DNA of 64,000 nucleotides from Viscum album (lineage: Eukaryota; Streptophyta; Magnoliopsida; Santalales; Viscaceae). The notes beneath the pieces were generated by a model. That model was not told the origin of the DNA and ran no database searches. It was given only the letters and a program-made list of their open reading frames with translations. Below, one piece after another: positions 35,480-48,460 of the stretch; positions within the stretch are counted from its first letter, which is position 1; the number at the start of each line of letters is the position of its first letter. The position numbers and the translations under genes are program-made. Location: NCBI GenBank assembly GCA_963277665.1, contig OY728165.1, positions 1,760,462,772-1,760,526,771 on the forward strand, in the 5' to 3' direction.

Positions 35480-36420
35480 CACATTATGATATGAGTATCT
35501 CTCAGTATTAATTATATTCAAAACTCTACCTATTGATACAAGGGTTATCTATGTATATTTTCCAGAAATACATCAATTAATTCCCTCAAAATGGGATCAA
35601 ACCCTAGGATGATACATTTATTTGATTCAATAATTTGATAGAGTTATGCTTCTTAAAAGGTAAAAATACCTACGCAATTTTAGTATTGTCCAATCTAGGT
35701 TCATGAACGTCATGGAAATTATATAGGAGGATGGGATGATTAAGGATAATAAATTATATATCCTTTTACTGATAGTTTATATGCGACCACTATAATGAGA
35801 GCCAATTCATTCCCATCAGAGCATCAAATTCCTTTATGGAATGTATCAAATAATTCCAAGGAACAATCATCCATCATATGCCAATAAATGAATATTTTAT
35901 CACTTGGGATACAATTATTTCATTACATGGTGTCTTTACATGTATCTCTACATCATGGTTTTGGGTTTTGGTTATGTAGTTCTGAATAACATTAATGATA
36001 TATAATAATGCAGAGAACTAGAAAAAAAGACATGTTACGTTCTTGGGTGAATGATAAGTATACATTGTATGACTTTGTTTTCTTTCTCGACTTCAGCGGT
36101 AGTTATGGAATAATATATTCTTTTCACTTTTTATTTTGAGTCTACGAACAATGATTACCCTTGATGACTCATGGTTTTATATAGTGTATTGAATAGTTCC
36201 ATTTCTCCCTATAATTGTATCATTGGACCATCGGTGGTTCTTTCCTTTTATCCACCACATTGTCTTAATTTCACAAACCTTTCCGAAATTCATGAACATA
36301 GTGGGATTTTATCCTACATATGAAGCACTTCCATATCTCTTCGAGGTAGTTCCAATAATGTTTCATTCAACATTTTTGATGAGTGGGTGTTTGAGTTTTT
36401 TTTACACATTTCTGTTTTAG
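35480..36420 (-). pseudogene. Protease region of the right element
   Basis: Minus-strand FDALMGMNWLS (about 35840-35805) is the DVILGMDWLS block with Asp to Asn. The rest of the protease and the link to gag are unreadable. The plus-strand open frame at 36223-36420 is not recognised and is probably chance. Confidence 0.6.
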
Positions 36421-36599
36421 TCCACCATATTGAAAATCAATATTTTATTTCCTATGACCATATACATGGTCCATTATCTAAACACTATATCCACTTATAT
36501 AGAACATCGAACAAAGTCTTCATAACTCCAGCACTCATTAATTGTTAGAGACTTTTTGATGGTGTCATTTTAAGACACTAAAGAATATATAATTTTTTC

Positions 36600-36991
36600 C
36601 TTTCAATGATGATATAAAACCCTGATGTGTTCCTTGAATGCATTGGGAAATTCTCTTCATATTCCATGATGTATTATCCATCCATTTACCGCATCTCTAT
36701 GAATTACCCTGTAAAAATTGTATAATTATATAGATTTAAATAATTATTATGATAAATAATCATCGATTCTTCCCACTCTATCTATTCAGTTACATCTTTT
36801 TGCTTGGTTTTCCTATTCAAATCCAACAATTGATCACCCTCTCTATATAAATGGTATACTAACAGACTAAACATCACTATCTTAAAATTATAAAGTAAAT
36901 AAAATAACAACCTCAATGATTTTACACACTGTTCTATGACTAGTGGATAAAATGATTCAATAATCATCAGTGCCTTTTGTCGTATAAACAC
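36600..36991 (-). pseudogene. gag: gag pseudogene of the right element
   Basis: A 69-codon minus-strand open segment (36991-36782) reads PLVIEQCVKSLRLLFYLL then YREGDQLLDLNRKTKQKDVT, matching the gag pattern DPxxAExWIxxLEKIFxxL, GEAxxWW and the following EIT start. The usual WW is lost. Below 36780 only traces remain. Confidence 0.75.
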
Positions 36992-37454
36992 ATGATAACT
37001 ATTTTCTACCTCTTTGGTGAAGGTAGAAATTACAAATTATTCACGATATTTTTTATAACAAAAAACAATTGGGTATGAGTCACCTTTAAACATTGAACTC
37101 CACCTCCCAAATCATTGGGGTGGTCATTCTGGAAATCAATGCATTATCCCTCACACATGTTTTTTTCCTTGTTAGTTCATATTCTCAACATTTTCTAATA
37201 TAAAAAAAGTTAGCAAAAATCTGAAGACAACAAGTCATGTTTTATTTATCAATTTGAAAAATGAACTATAAAGAAATGTCTTATGGGATATATATTTTTA
37301 GAAAATATTATTGTTTTCTTATATATACATAGTATCATACTATGGATTTACTCTAAGGATCTCAATTGAGAAATAAAAAATTCACAAAATTGTTTTATGA
37401 TACAATCTATAGAGACCATGCTTTTTCATACATTATAATTTCCAAATTAAAATG
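36992..37454 (-). other. Leader of the right element
   Basis: Between gag and the 5' LTR. No coding match, and no convincing primer-binding site was found on the minus strand. Confidence 0.35.
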
Positions 37455-39950
37455 ATAAAATATATATAATAATTATTTAAATAGGATACAATGGATTAGT
37501 ATCATGGGATAATTATGAATATATATAACATTTTATAAATATAACATAAATATTTATTTCATTTCATCTTATCTAACATCATAGAGGTCTTCGTATTATC
37601 CCATGTATATGTAATCACCTGAGGATACCTATCATAAAAGTGTGAGATAAAAAAACCAATAAGGGGGTAAATAAAAATATTAAACAATTTAATATATATT
37701 GGTCATAAACATTATCATAATGAAATAGGAATAAAATCATAATCATGAGAGGAAGCATTGGGAAAGCACATTTAATTGTGGCAATGTATAAAAATGAATA
37801 ATCATGTCTTAGTGGTTAACCGGAACACATAGTTGTGAAAAAAGTTGTAATCATGTTCACATATACATAAAAATTACCTAGAGATAATTCATATTACCAA
37901 ATTACTAGAAGATATATATAATTATCAGTGGTAATGTCTCATTAGAATAGTTACATTGAAATATATAATTCTTGTTTCACCAGTCACATCATTACATTTT
38001 AATTATCATGCATGACACATAGAAAATATATCAATCGTGGAAATAAAATTACCCATGGAAAGGAAGGGTTTTAATTTCATAAAGAATGTATTTGATGAAT
38101 TTTTTTTGCCAAATCAATGATGGATTTACATACATGATATAAGAATCATTAACCATTAGTGAATAAGAAATAATCCTAAGGAGTAAATGGTCTGATTTTC
38201 AAGAGAAAGTGTTCTAATGAAAAATAATTATGTTTTCCATAAAAACAAGTAAAAAAATTTATATCAAAAAAATTTAAGTAATTTTTATGAAATGAAATTT
38301 AATTAATATAAATTCTGAAAATGGGATGAAATATGGAAAACCTATTGAAATAGAGAGTTAGGAAAGACAATTCATCATACCTCCAGTTCGATTGATTTCT
38401 TCACATTTATATAATGTCTATTAACATAACATTAATTAATTAACAAATATATATCATTTTACAAATGATATTTATTCAATAAAGAAATATTAGGTTTATT
38501 CATTGTCATTTTTATGAGTTTTGGAGTTTAATATCAACATTCTTGAGCATTCATTTTCATGGTTTTCATGATAGGTTCACATTTATACATGAATGGAAGT
38601 TCATGTAAAATGGTGATAAATATAAAAAAACATTATTATATATTACTAATGAACATGAAATAATATAAATTATCTTATAATCAATTTGGTTATATTTAAT
38701 GAGGATGAATCATTTGATAAATGTCAATGATGATCTCTTTAACATAATTTTTGTGGATTTTCGACCACAATGAACACATTTCATTTTATCATTTAGTATT
38801 ATGCATATATGAGAGTTCCAGAATAGAATGAGGGTTGTAAAATAAGTTTTTAAATATTTCTCAACCGTTATAATATTTTTTAATAGAAAATGACATGTCA
38901 ATAGAAAATGAAAGTGCATCACCGACAATGTTGGTAGATTAACACTTTTCGATGGTTGATTTCATTTATTGAATATGAGAGTGATAGAGGGAGGAGTTTT
39001 GAGATAGATATTAGATTAACATTATATAATTCCATTATATCTACCATAATTTAGTTAACAAGAATTTTTTATAAGATTAGTTTATGAGAAGAAAAGAAAA
39101 GAAATGAAATGTAAAAGAAAATTAAATAAAATGGAATAGTGGTATACCTTTTTGATTGGTATTCAATGAGAATCGCCAATGGAAAAGGTTTTGGTCATTC
39201 AATTATACCATGTGATACCAGACATGGGGTAGGGGATAGGTAAGATTAGTGAAGATAATTTTATCATGGATATGTTTTCGAGAGCTGTAAGGAGAAGTGG
39301 GGTGAGGGGTTTTATTTATAGTAGATACGAGAGGTGTTTTCTCAATATAAAATTTATTAGTTTATTTATTTTTTCCAAAAAATGATTAATATTATAAATA
39401 TCGATAAATATATTAAAATAATGATGTTTAGTTCTTGATTTTAGGCATATATTAACTGTACATGATCTATTATTCTATAATTCATGTATATTACTTTTAT
39501 TGCAAATTATTGTATTTTACTATTCATAAAAAATTAATGTATTTTAGAAAAGACCCAAAAATTATCCCTAATAATTATTTTTGTAATGTATAATTATAAA
39601 ATTATCTCCATTTTAGGAAACTAATTTTCTAAATATGAGTATTTTAATTTTAAATTAAAATATTCGTTAACTAGGAATATATATATTTTTATGTTATAAC
39701 TGATTTTGTAACACATTGAAAAATTACTTAAGCTCTATCAAATTTATATTAATATAATAATACATCCAAATATAAAATTATGAATAGTTTATTTTATATT
39801 ATAATTCATTGAAATTATTAAAATAAATATAAAATTGTAAAAATATAATTATGACATCTAAGAATTCTAACACAGAATTAGTAAATTTTAAAAGAATTAT
39901 TTACTAAGACTATGGTATAATTATACAAGTTTTTTATAAATTAGATTAAT
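37455..39950 (-). mobile_element. Minus-strand LTR, 5' LTR of the right element
   Basis: It is similar in patches to LTR M: 37600-37690 against 31090-31175 (CATAAAAGTGTGAGATA..AAGGGGGTAAAT), the promoter area 39290-39345 (GAAGTGGGGTGAGGGGTTTTATTTATAG) against 33370-33410, and the block before it. It lies upstream of gag on the minus strand, as a 5' LTR should. The right edge merges with repeat B1 and is uncertain. The open frame at 38710-38928 is not a gene. Confidence 0.55.
39311..39320 (-). promoter_or_regulatory. LTR TATA box (right 5' LTR)
   Basis: The minus strand reads TATAAATAAA followed by ACCCCTCACCCCAC. Of the minus-strand LTRs in the window, this one keeps the most canonical box. 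Confidence 0.5.
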
Positions 39951-40073
39951 AAAATTTATACATAATTTTATTGGTGTTGTTATTATTCATTTGGCAGGTG
40001 TACTATTAATAGGTGTCGTATTTTTATTTTTATGTTCATGTTAATATTTCCTTGATATAGTTTCCTTAACTTC

Positions 40074-40081
40074 TATAAATA
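40074..40081 (+). promoter_or_regulatory. TATA box of family B
   Basis: TATAAATA in the left copy corresponds in position to TATAAATATATAAAT near 47276 in the right copy. Confidence 0.35.
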
Positions 40082-41027
40082 ATTCTTATTTCATTAATTA
40101 TTTACATATGAATTTTTTAGATCGGTCTATTTGTGATTTAATGTAATTTATATTATATTAAATAACTATATTAAGGGAAAAATTTCATTCATGAATGTTT
40201 GAGTCCTTACAAGTAAAGAAATATGGGTGTAACTATTGTTAATGTACATTTGGGTTGTGGGTCTGCAATGGTGGGTAAGGTGTGGTTATGCAGTAGAGCT
40301 GCGAAACTAGATGTGGTTGAAATTTAAATTTGATATGGAAGTTGGGAGGTGTATTTTTTCTTCTATTGTGGGGTTTGTTATGTAATTTTTACCCAAGTAA
40401 GAATGTAAATAATATTGTGTGCTACTAATTTCAAATGGACATGTATAATGAGGAAATTGATGATGGGATGTGATTATTAACTAGTTAATTTATATACTTA
40501 AAATAACTGGATGGGAATGTAAAATAAAGTGTTTTTATAAATTAATGGGTTTTTTAAAGATGTTTTTACAAAAATCATAGTTTCTAATAAAGTGTATTGT
40601 ATTAATAAAATCAAGTCTCATAATAATTTTGTTAAAGACTAAAGAAAGATCTTTCGTATCTATCAATTTTGTGTGATTTATAATCATCTAGAGGTTGAAA
40701 TTATTGACTAGAAACTATGATATTCTTAGTTATATTTATAAACCCATATGATGGGATTGTGTTTTGTAACTCTATATGTAAATAAAATTTAATTTCCATG
40801 TGATTTATATATTCCCCCCTTTCACATTAAGTCTTATATTTCGAACACACTTACCGTCAAGCTGGGGTGTCTTTCCCAAAACATACTTGTGGGAGGATGC
40901 GTGATTAGACAACCTCTCTTCCATATTACCTCTTCCATGTGAGTTAGGTATTCCATAAGATGTGGTGAATAGAAGTCTATTATTGCATCATATGGCGGAT
41001 GCAATGTGGTATCCGATGATTAATTAA

Positions 41028-41216
41028 GATGAGTTGTGATGTGATGTCCTAGGTGTGTTCAAGACGAGTAGTGATGTGATTTCCCAGGTGTATGATAGAG
41101 GAAATGTGTTGTGTTAGGAGGCCCATGTGTGTGTGGGTGGAATGTTTTATGGGGACCATGTGAGTGAGGGTGGGATATTTTATGAAGCCCAAGTGTTTTT
41201 GGGAAGCATGTGATGT
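41028..41216 (+). repeat. Tandem repeats in B left copy (2 x 35 and 3 x 33 bases)
   Basis: 41028-41062 and 41063-41096 share GA.GAG..GTGATGTGAT..CC.AGGTGT. Then 41118-41150, 41151-41183 and 41184-41216 share G..CCCA.GTG..TG.GGG.GG.AT.TTTTAT. The first pair also occurs in the right copy. Confidence 0.75.
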
Positions 41217-42052
41217 GGTAAATTCTGACTTGTTAGAATCACATGTACATTTGTTGTTTGGAAAATAAAATCTATTCAGTGGGGATGTTGTGTGGGATAC
41301 CCAATAATTGATACAATTTATAATAAATTATATTTAAAGGTCGTATTATTTATTGAGTTATCCTTGGTTAGGATGGGGTTTTGGTGAGTATATCTGGTTT
41401 AGTGCTATTTGGTTCTCTAACATTCAAACGGTTACATTGATATGCTCTCTTCACATGTGAACAAAATACTATTGGTATTTTGACTTAGTATACCAATATA
41501 TTGACCTAATGTGAACAAAAACTATTTAAATTATTATTGTAGGTTTTTTTGTATCATTCTAGAAATTTATTGTTTTGACCAATGCTATAGTTTCTATACT
41601 AATTCCTTAGTTTTTTCTCATTTTTTCATTCACTTGGAGGCCATTATATGTATAAATTTTTATTTATAAATTCATTGTGGGATGGTTTTTATTAATTTAA
41701 TATTATTTCATGGATTTTATTGTAGTTGGTCCATCATATATTTAGTTATTCTTTTCCAATAATGGATAATTCCTCCCATATTGTAAGATTTTTACAACCA
41801 TGATAGTATTCACCAACCCAGACCCTACTAGAGGCATGATTCTATGGGTCATTATCTCCATTTCCTCACTACCAGCCACGGAGGGGGTATCATAGGATGG
41901 ATGGGGTCATGTAAAAATAGTACCAGAGGATGATGGTTGAGATATATAGTGGATATAGATGTTAGGAACAATGAGTAATGCATGGTTTGTTATGGAAACA
42001 ATGTCAGATGATCTTGGTTTGTGACATAGGCCTAGGGAGACCTGTTATGACA

Positions 42053-42065
42053 TGGTATTTTAGGC
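42053..42065 (+). other. Possible primer-binding site of family B element
   Basis: TGGTATTTTAGGC resembles TGGTATCAGAGC, directly after ...ATGACA, a plausible LTR end. Confidence 0.4.
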
Positions 42066-45000
42066 ACCCTCGTGATCCGATGTACGGACTTTGAGCCTAC
42101 CGAAAAACCATGTTGTGTGGAACCACTTCTAGGGTAGGTACAATGGAGAGGTAAATGAATCAAGATGACTTAGATTCTTTATTTTTATTTGGATTAATTA
42201 TTTATGTAAAATAAAAAAATTAAAATTGAAATTTTATCAGAATTTAATAGATTATTTTATGGTTTAATGGATAAATTTTTTTTCTAAATTATAAATATAA
42301 CAAAAAATTAATAGTAATATAATGGTTAATTGGATTGAATTTATGGATTAATTCCCACTTGGGGTTTTAATCTGTTTTTTTAATTTCGTATTATTTCATT
42401 ATTATTAATTAATATAATTTTTCATCCATTTTTTATAAATGCATAACATTTCATCTAGTTTTCTAAATTTTAAAAATTGGAATAGAAACATGTGTAGTGT
42501 ATTTTTTGAACAACTCTTTATATTTAAGAAACCCTTATGAATATTATAACATTGAATTGGACTTGAGGAAGACATACTAAATTGATTATTTATAAACCTG
42601 GGATATAAGTATTCTAGTTACAATCATAGTAAATATTCCTTGTGTTTCTTTCTATCAGGGATTTTTTAGGGAAATTTGTTATTGACTAGTTGTGAAAATT
42701 CATTTTAGAAATTTAATTTCTAAAATTCTTAAAATACCCATCATAATTAACTGACAATTCCATTGAATTCAAAACCATTTTCCATAATAATTTCATTTTT
42801 TTGGCATGACTATATTTCTAATTTATTGATATTAATATATTTTTTATGAATGTGTTTGACTATAAAATATTATGTCATTTCTTCATTAACTCTAGAAAAT
42901 GATAAACATGTTGTATGGTAACTTGTTGTGACATAAAACCTTTTATATGATAAAACATAACATTATATGACTATTAATATTTTTTTATGTACTGATATAA
43001 TCATATATCACATGTTAAGTCATGAGTTGTTTTTAATGGGAAGCATTCATAAAATGAAATCAATGGTGTGGTAGCTAGGGAAATTTTAGTATGAGAGACT
43101 TACACATGTATCTTGTTTAATAAGTAAAATTTGAATATGTAAGTAGAATTATTTTATCCAAATATATATATATATATAATATTTTTTTATCTATAAAGTG
43201 ACTAAATATATATTATCTTGAGCATGATAAATCATGAAATATTGTAATAAAACGTGTGTAGTTTACAATTTCGTATTATAAAAGCATGTTTTTTCTATGG
43301 TAATTTTATAAGACTAATGTGTATATAAAATATTATATGATAATGACAAAGAATGAAATTTATTATTACACACGTGTATTTTTAATTTTCTTTTCAGAAA
43401 TCATGTATCCATGAACCATGAAATGATTAATGATTGTTTTATTTGTGAATTATAATGATTTAAAAATTGTAATTGAATATGTGTAGTTTTTATTTTACTC
43501 TGATTATTTTGATTTAATTTTGGATATATAATGTAATATTTTATTTTAACACAATAAAACAGCATTTAAAATTTTTTCCAATGATGTTGGATGTGCATTT
43601 CATATACCTTGAAAGCCTTATGTATCCATATTATGAATGTTGTGTGATATAACTTATGTAATTTGTTTCATTAATGTGGAAACATATTATAACAATTTAA
43701 AACCTTTGTAAAATGTCTCTATGTAAATAATATTGTACTTTTGAGTGTTGTTTTTGGTTTAATTATTATCATAACAATTATGTGTTTGTATTCCATGATG
43801 ACAATAATAGTTGTTCAAAACCATGATTCTGTTGTGATTATTATAGACTCCGAGACCCAGGATATGAGTACATTTTTATGAACAAAATTCATTAAAATTA
43901 TATTCAATTGAATATTTATAATTAATTGATTCCCTTGAAAAATTAAAAAACTGAGTGAATGTACTAATGATAAATAATTATATGAAGTATCATAATACCC
44001 TGTATAATTATGAATGATGATATGTGTTAATTCAATCTGTGGTTGTTCTTGGTGTGATTCATTATATGGAAAGAGATTTGAAAAATTAATCATATCAGGA
44101 TGGGGAAACACGATCCTTAATTGATACATGTTATACATTAACCAAATTGAAGTCAATCGGGTAGGACAGTACTTCCCAAAGAGGATAATATCTCGACATG
44201 GGAAAGGGGATTACCAGATTTTTTATCCTCGGACATTATTTGATAATTTTGTGGTGATAGTTGGTGGGGATGTGTTGAGGATGATATGGTGAAATAAGAT
44301 ATATGAAAAGATTATTTGGATATAGATGTATATTTTTGTTGTTGATGTTTTTGTCTGAAATCCATGGTGAAATTTTGATGGGTTGGAAGCATTGGAAATA
44401 GTTGGGTTATGCAATGATGGATATCTTTGATGGCAAGGATGATTATTTTTTATGGTCAGATAAATTATTTTGATGGGTTGAGACAACATTTTCAAAATAC
44501 TGCACCACCCATAAAATGCATAAATCTCATAAAATTTATAATAAAATAATATGGATATTTTTTAAAACATAAAATCAATTAATCTAGACATGCCTTTAAT
44601 GTGAAGATATTATCACAAAGTATTTGATTATAATTTTTATCTACTATCTCATTGTATGGGCTTTTTTTGATTTATTTTATGTTGTTGACATGGGTTATGA
44701 ATCCAAACAAATGATTATTGGGAAACTCATTACCATAACGGGACATGTTTAATTATGAATAATTTTTAAAGTTTATGAGTGAGTTAGTGCTACCCAATAT
44801 GGACAATATAGTGGTGAGGTGAATCATTTCCCTTGATTTGTATTCTCACATTGTCTCTATTTGTACTAAGTTAAGTGTTCACGTTTGTAGGTGACTGTTA
44901 TTATGAACACTTTCATGTATTGAAGTTAACCTATGAAAATTTGAAATTGTAATTTTAATCCAATTACTGTTTAGGAATAATAATTATGCTAGTAATTGAT

Positions 45001-46200
45001 GTCTTTATAAAAATCATCGACTGAATTTATAAACGGATTAGGTGGTTTGATTTGAAATTATTTTCATGTTTGTGATTCATTCCATACAATAATTCATGAT
45101 ATCTAAATTTGATGTTAATTTTTTTAATAATAACTTTGTAATGGTCAAGAGATATATATGTTAGTAGAAAAAAATAAATTTTCAGAAAGTATAAAAAATA
45201 AAAAATTATTTAGCTTTAATTGGAAAAAAATTTGATGAAAATTTCGATTTACAAAGTTTGTTGACTGTGTTTCCACTAAGAGTATTTTGATAAACACCAT
45301 GCTATAAAAAGGATTCAAAACTGGTTTTTGGCTCAAAGTTGTTTTCTAAGACTCTTTATTTTGTTTTTAAAACCATATTATTCCTAGAAATTATATAATA
45401 TTCATATTTTCAAACATAAGATTATTCAAAATAAAATATTGAGATATATGTATGGCATTTATTATACCATTTTAAAAATAATTCTTAGCTTTTAAAATCC
45501 GTCACGGATATAAATTTATAATATTTATGAAATGGTATATCAATGTTTGATAATAAACTATTACTCATGCTTGTTACTATGTTTTCATCATGATATGTTA
45601 ATAATGACATGTTTTAAATGCTTAATATTTTATGGATTAAAAATTAAGGATAATGGATGTATTGATATTAATACATTGGAATGTCTGAGTTAAGTCAAAA
45701 AAATATAAGGTATAATAATGTTTTTTATTATCAAAAATATATTATTTCTGTTTAATAGAATTTAAGGATATTGTTTCAAAAAATTTTACCTTCTATACTG
45801 TTATTATTATTAATTTATTGTTATGTATTTCCAACATGACTTTTTATACTGATCTATGATAATGTTTTCTTATATAAGAGGTATCTCCCTTGGGATATTT
45901 TGTTTAACATATTTAGTATTTTTGAGCATCATTTCCAAATGGTTGTTGTGTTATAAATATATCGAGATTATTTTGAAGTATCTCAAGGGATGGTTGTTCA
46001 AACCCTTTATCATATTCCTCCAAATTGGTTTTGGATCATGTGAAATATAAAAGTTTATGATCTATCGGATATAATGGACCACACCCTCTGATCCATTACC
46101 CCATGGGAAATATAGTGTTTTAGGTCTCCGGGTATGACAACGTGAATCATTTCAATACGTTGAAAAAAAATCACAGTTTTTCATATATCCTAACAATGTA
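42066..46200 (+). other. Interior of family B element, mostly non-coding
   Basis: About 4 kb of AT-rich DNA. The only coding trace is near 44400-44480. Minus-strand open frames at 43815-44156, 44223-44495 and 45145-45336, and the plus frame at 45856-46050, show no known protein. No RT, RNase H or integrase motif was found on either strand, so the element is either non-autonomous or has decayed beyond recognition. Confidence 0.45.
44400..44480 (+). pseudogene. gag: Possible gag fragment (family B)
   Basis: MMDIFDGKDDYFLW followed by a shifted WVETT resembles the gag opening P.FDGEDPYGWI..VERYF of some plant gypsy lineages. It is a short match, consistent with position downstream of the putative primer site. 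Confidence 0.35.
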
Positions 46201-46204
46201 TAAA

Positions 46205-46545
46205 TACAACAGGGTCACACCCTAGAAGTGTCTCATTAATTGTAGGTCACCCTGGCAGTGTCTCACTGGTGATGTCTCAACATGGTGGTGTATCTTTTGC
46301 AATGTCTTGTCCTTGTAGTGCCTCACTAGGTATGGCTAGCTAGCGGTGTCTCATCCTAGCAGCACCTCACTAGTGGTGTGTCTTCTAAGAATCACCTCAT
46401 CTTGAAGTGCCTTTGGGACAACCACTCATATAGAGGTGACTCACTGGCGGTGCATCCTCTGGCATTGATTTATCTGTAGGTGGCTTGCTAATGGTGCCAC
46501 GCTGGTAGCGCCTCTTCTAGATGTGCCTCACTACCAATGATTCCT
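46205..46545. repeat. Degenerate minisatellite
   Basis: Irregular repeats of about 11 bases and multiples, built on GTGTCTCACT / GGCGGTGCCTC (for example CAGTGTCTCACTGG, AGTGCCTCACTAG, GCACCTCACTAG, GCGCCTCTTCTAG). It is more GC-rich than its flanks. At least a dozen recognisable units. Confidence 0.75.
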
Positions 46546-48337
46546 CATCTCCAATAGTTACCAAATTATCTATTTTCCCAATATTCCTATTTTTATTAGT
46601 GTATTTTGTCTTAATTACTAAGTATAATGATTTTAGAATCTTCTCAAAATGATTAAATAATATAACTAATTCCCTATGTGTCCGAAAAAATTTAAATGTT
46701 CAAAAATCATAGTATTTCTCATAGATGACTTTAATGGAAATATGAATCTTTATCAAATAATGAACATTGGAGAAAAAAATTTATAATGAAAAGATCTATT
46801 ATATTCTCATTTGGTATTGATTTTCCATGATATTGGACATATTAGATACCACTACCCATTGTATCCATGAAACATAGTTACTGCATTTGGTATATGATAC
46901 CCGAGAGAGTTTCCTATAATTAACATGCCACTATTTTGGTGCAATAATGTTGTGTCAACCATCTATCTTCGAAGTTGGTAATTCCTTCATTTCTCTTTAT
47001 CAGTATCTTGTAAGATTGGTTCAATTTTGGTAACTCATATGAACATGGATAAATACAAACTAAAGAATACAATTAATCATTTTAAATTAAATTTAATGAT
47101 TCATGGTAAAGTGAATTGTGATGTTTTAATTTCTTATTGATTTGATTTAATTTGATTTGATATTATGATAGTTTTGGGTAATTTCTTAGTAAAAAATATA
47201 TCTTCTTGTGGGATGAATATACTAGAGAAGGTTTCTATTGAAATACTCTAATTTTATGTTAGAATGATGTCATTATAAATATATAAATGATTAACCAACT
47301 ATATTCATTTCATTAAATGGATTCCCCATGATATAATTTATTTTTTGACAAAACCATTAAATAAATAGGTGGAATTCAATAAGTTCACCTATACTTTTCA
47401 AATCTAGAATTGTGATTTTTTGTGATATTATTGTGATTTGTGGAATGGTTGTGGTTTGATTGGGTGGAAATGGTTTAATGAGTTTTATCAATGTTGTGAT
47501 GTGTGTATGAGAAATAGGATGAGACATGGTTATGTTGTATTGTGGTGATATATGTAATTGTAAAATGAAGTAGTGTGTCTAAGATGTAGGGTGGGGTATG
47601 GTTATGTAGTGGGGTTGTAAAACTAGATGTTGTAGGAGAGAATTGTGCCTGTGGATTTTGGGATGTGGTTTTTTTCTTATATTATTTGGATTGTTTTGTT
47701 ATATCATTCTATGTAAGAATAGAATTAATAATATGTGTTAATAATTCCAAATAGGTAGTTTTATGAGGAAATTTATTATGGGATTTGTGGATTAACTGCA
47801 TAATACTTATATATAAACTATTGGGTTGGGAATATTAAATAAGATGTTATTCTCATTAATATTATTTTTAATGGTTTTTTAAAAAATCAAATAGGATGTC
47901 AACATTTATTTTAATGATAAAACACACACACTTGAAAGTGTAATTTAATGCTAAAGTGTGATCTTTGATTCTATCTTGTATTTTGGATTTTTATGCATAT
48001 AGGGATTGTAGTGATTGAGTATATTATATAAGATGCTTAATTATTATTGTAAACACATAGGATGAGATTTTTTGGTATATGTTTATATGTATATACACTT
48101 TTAATTCCTTTTGATTTATTTAAGCACCAAGGATACATTGATCACAATGTGCTTAACACCCACATTGTCATGCAGGGGTATCATTCTCAAACCACTCAGT
48201 GGGAGGAAGGATGGATGGACATCCTCTCTTCTATGTTCCCTCTTCCAAGAAAGGTAGTCAGTTCATAGTTATTGATGTCAATAGTTTTGTTAGTTCATAA
48301 TATGGTGGATGTGATTTTTTATACATGGTGTATTCAT

Positions 48338-48460
48338 GATGAGTTGCAATGTGATGTATATGGTGTCTCTGAGAGTAGTTTTAATGTGATATACCAGGTT
48401 TATATGGGATGATATGTGTTGTGTTTTGAGGCCCAAGTGTGTGTGAGAGGGATGTGTTGT
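48338..48460 (+). repeat. Tandem repeats in B right copy
   Basis: 48338-48372 and 48373-48406 correspond to 41028-41096; 48428-48460 is one unit of the 33-base repeat, after which the insertion begins. Confidence 0.7.

Larger units (their letters stand above)
39951..42052 (+). mobile_element. Family B long repeat, left copy (probable LTR)
   Basis: It aligns with 47270-51110: 40265-40330 (TGGTTATGCAGTAGAGCTGCGAAACTAGATGT) with 47595-47635, the tandem repeats at 41028 with 48338, 41285-41450 with 50485-50640, and 41760-41870 with 50960-51070. It ends just before TGGTATTTTAGGC (42053), a plausible degenerate tRNA-Met primer site, which suggests a plus-strand 5' LTR. Confidence 0.6.

Noticed and set aside
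43815..44495. Minus-strand open frames of 113 and 90 codons
   Set aside because: Composition follows local AT content (Ile, Asn, Tyr, Leu); no motif; they lie antisense to a possible gag trace.
46205..46545. CRISPR-like array
   Set aside because: Repeats are imperfect, directly adjacent and of variable length without unique spacers; plant nuclear context. It is a minisatellite.
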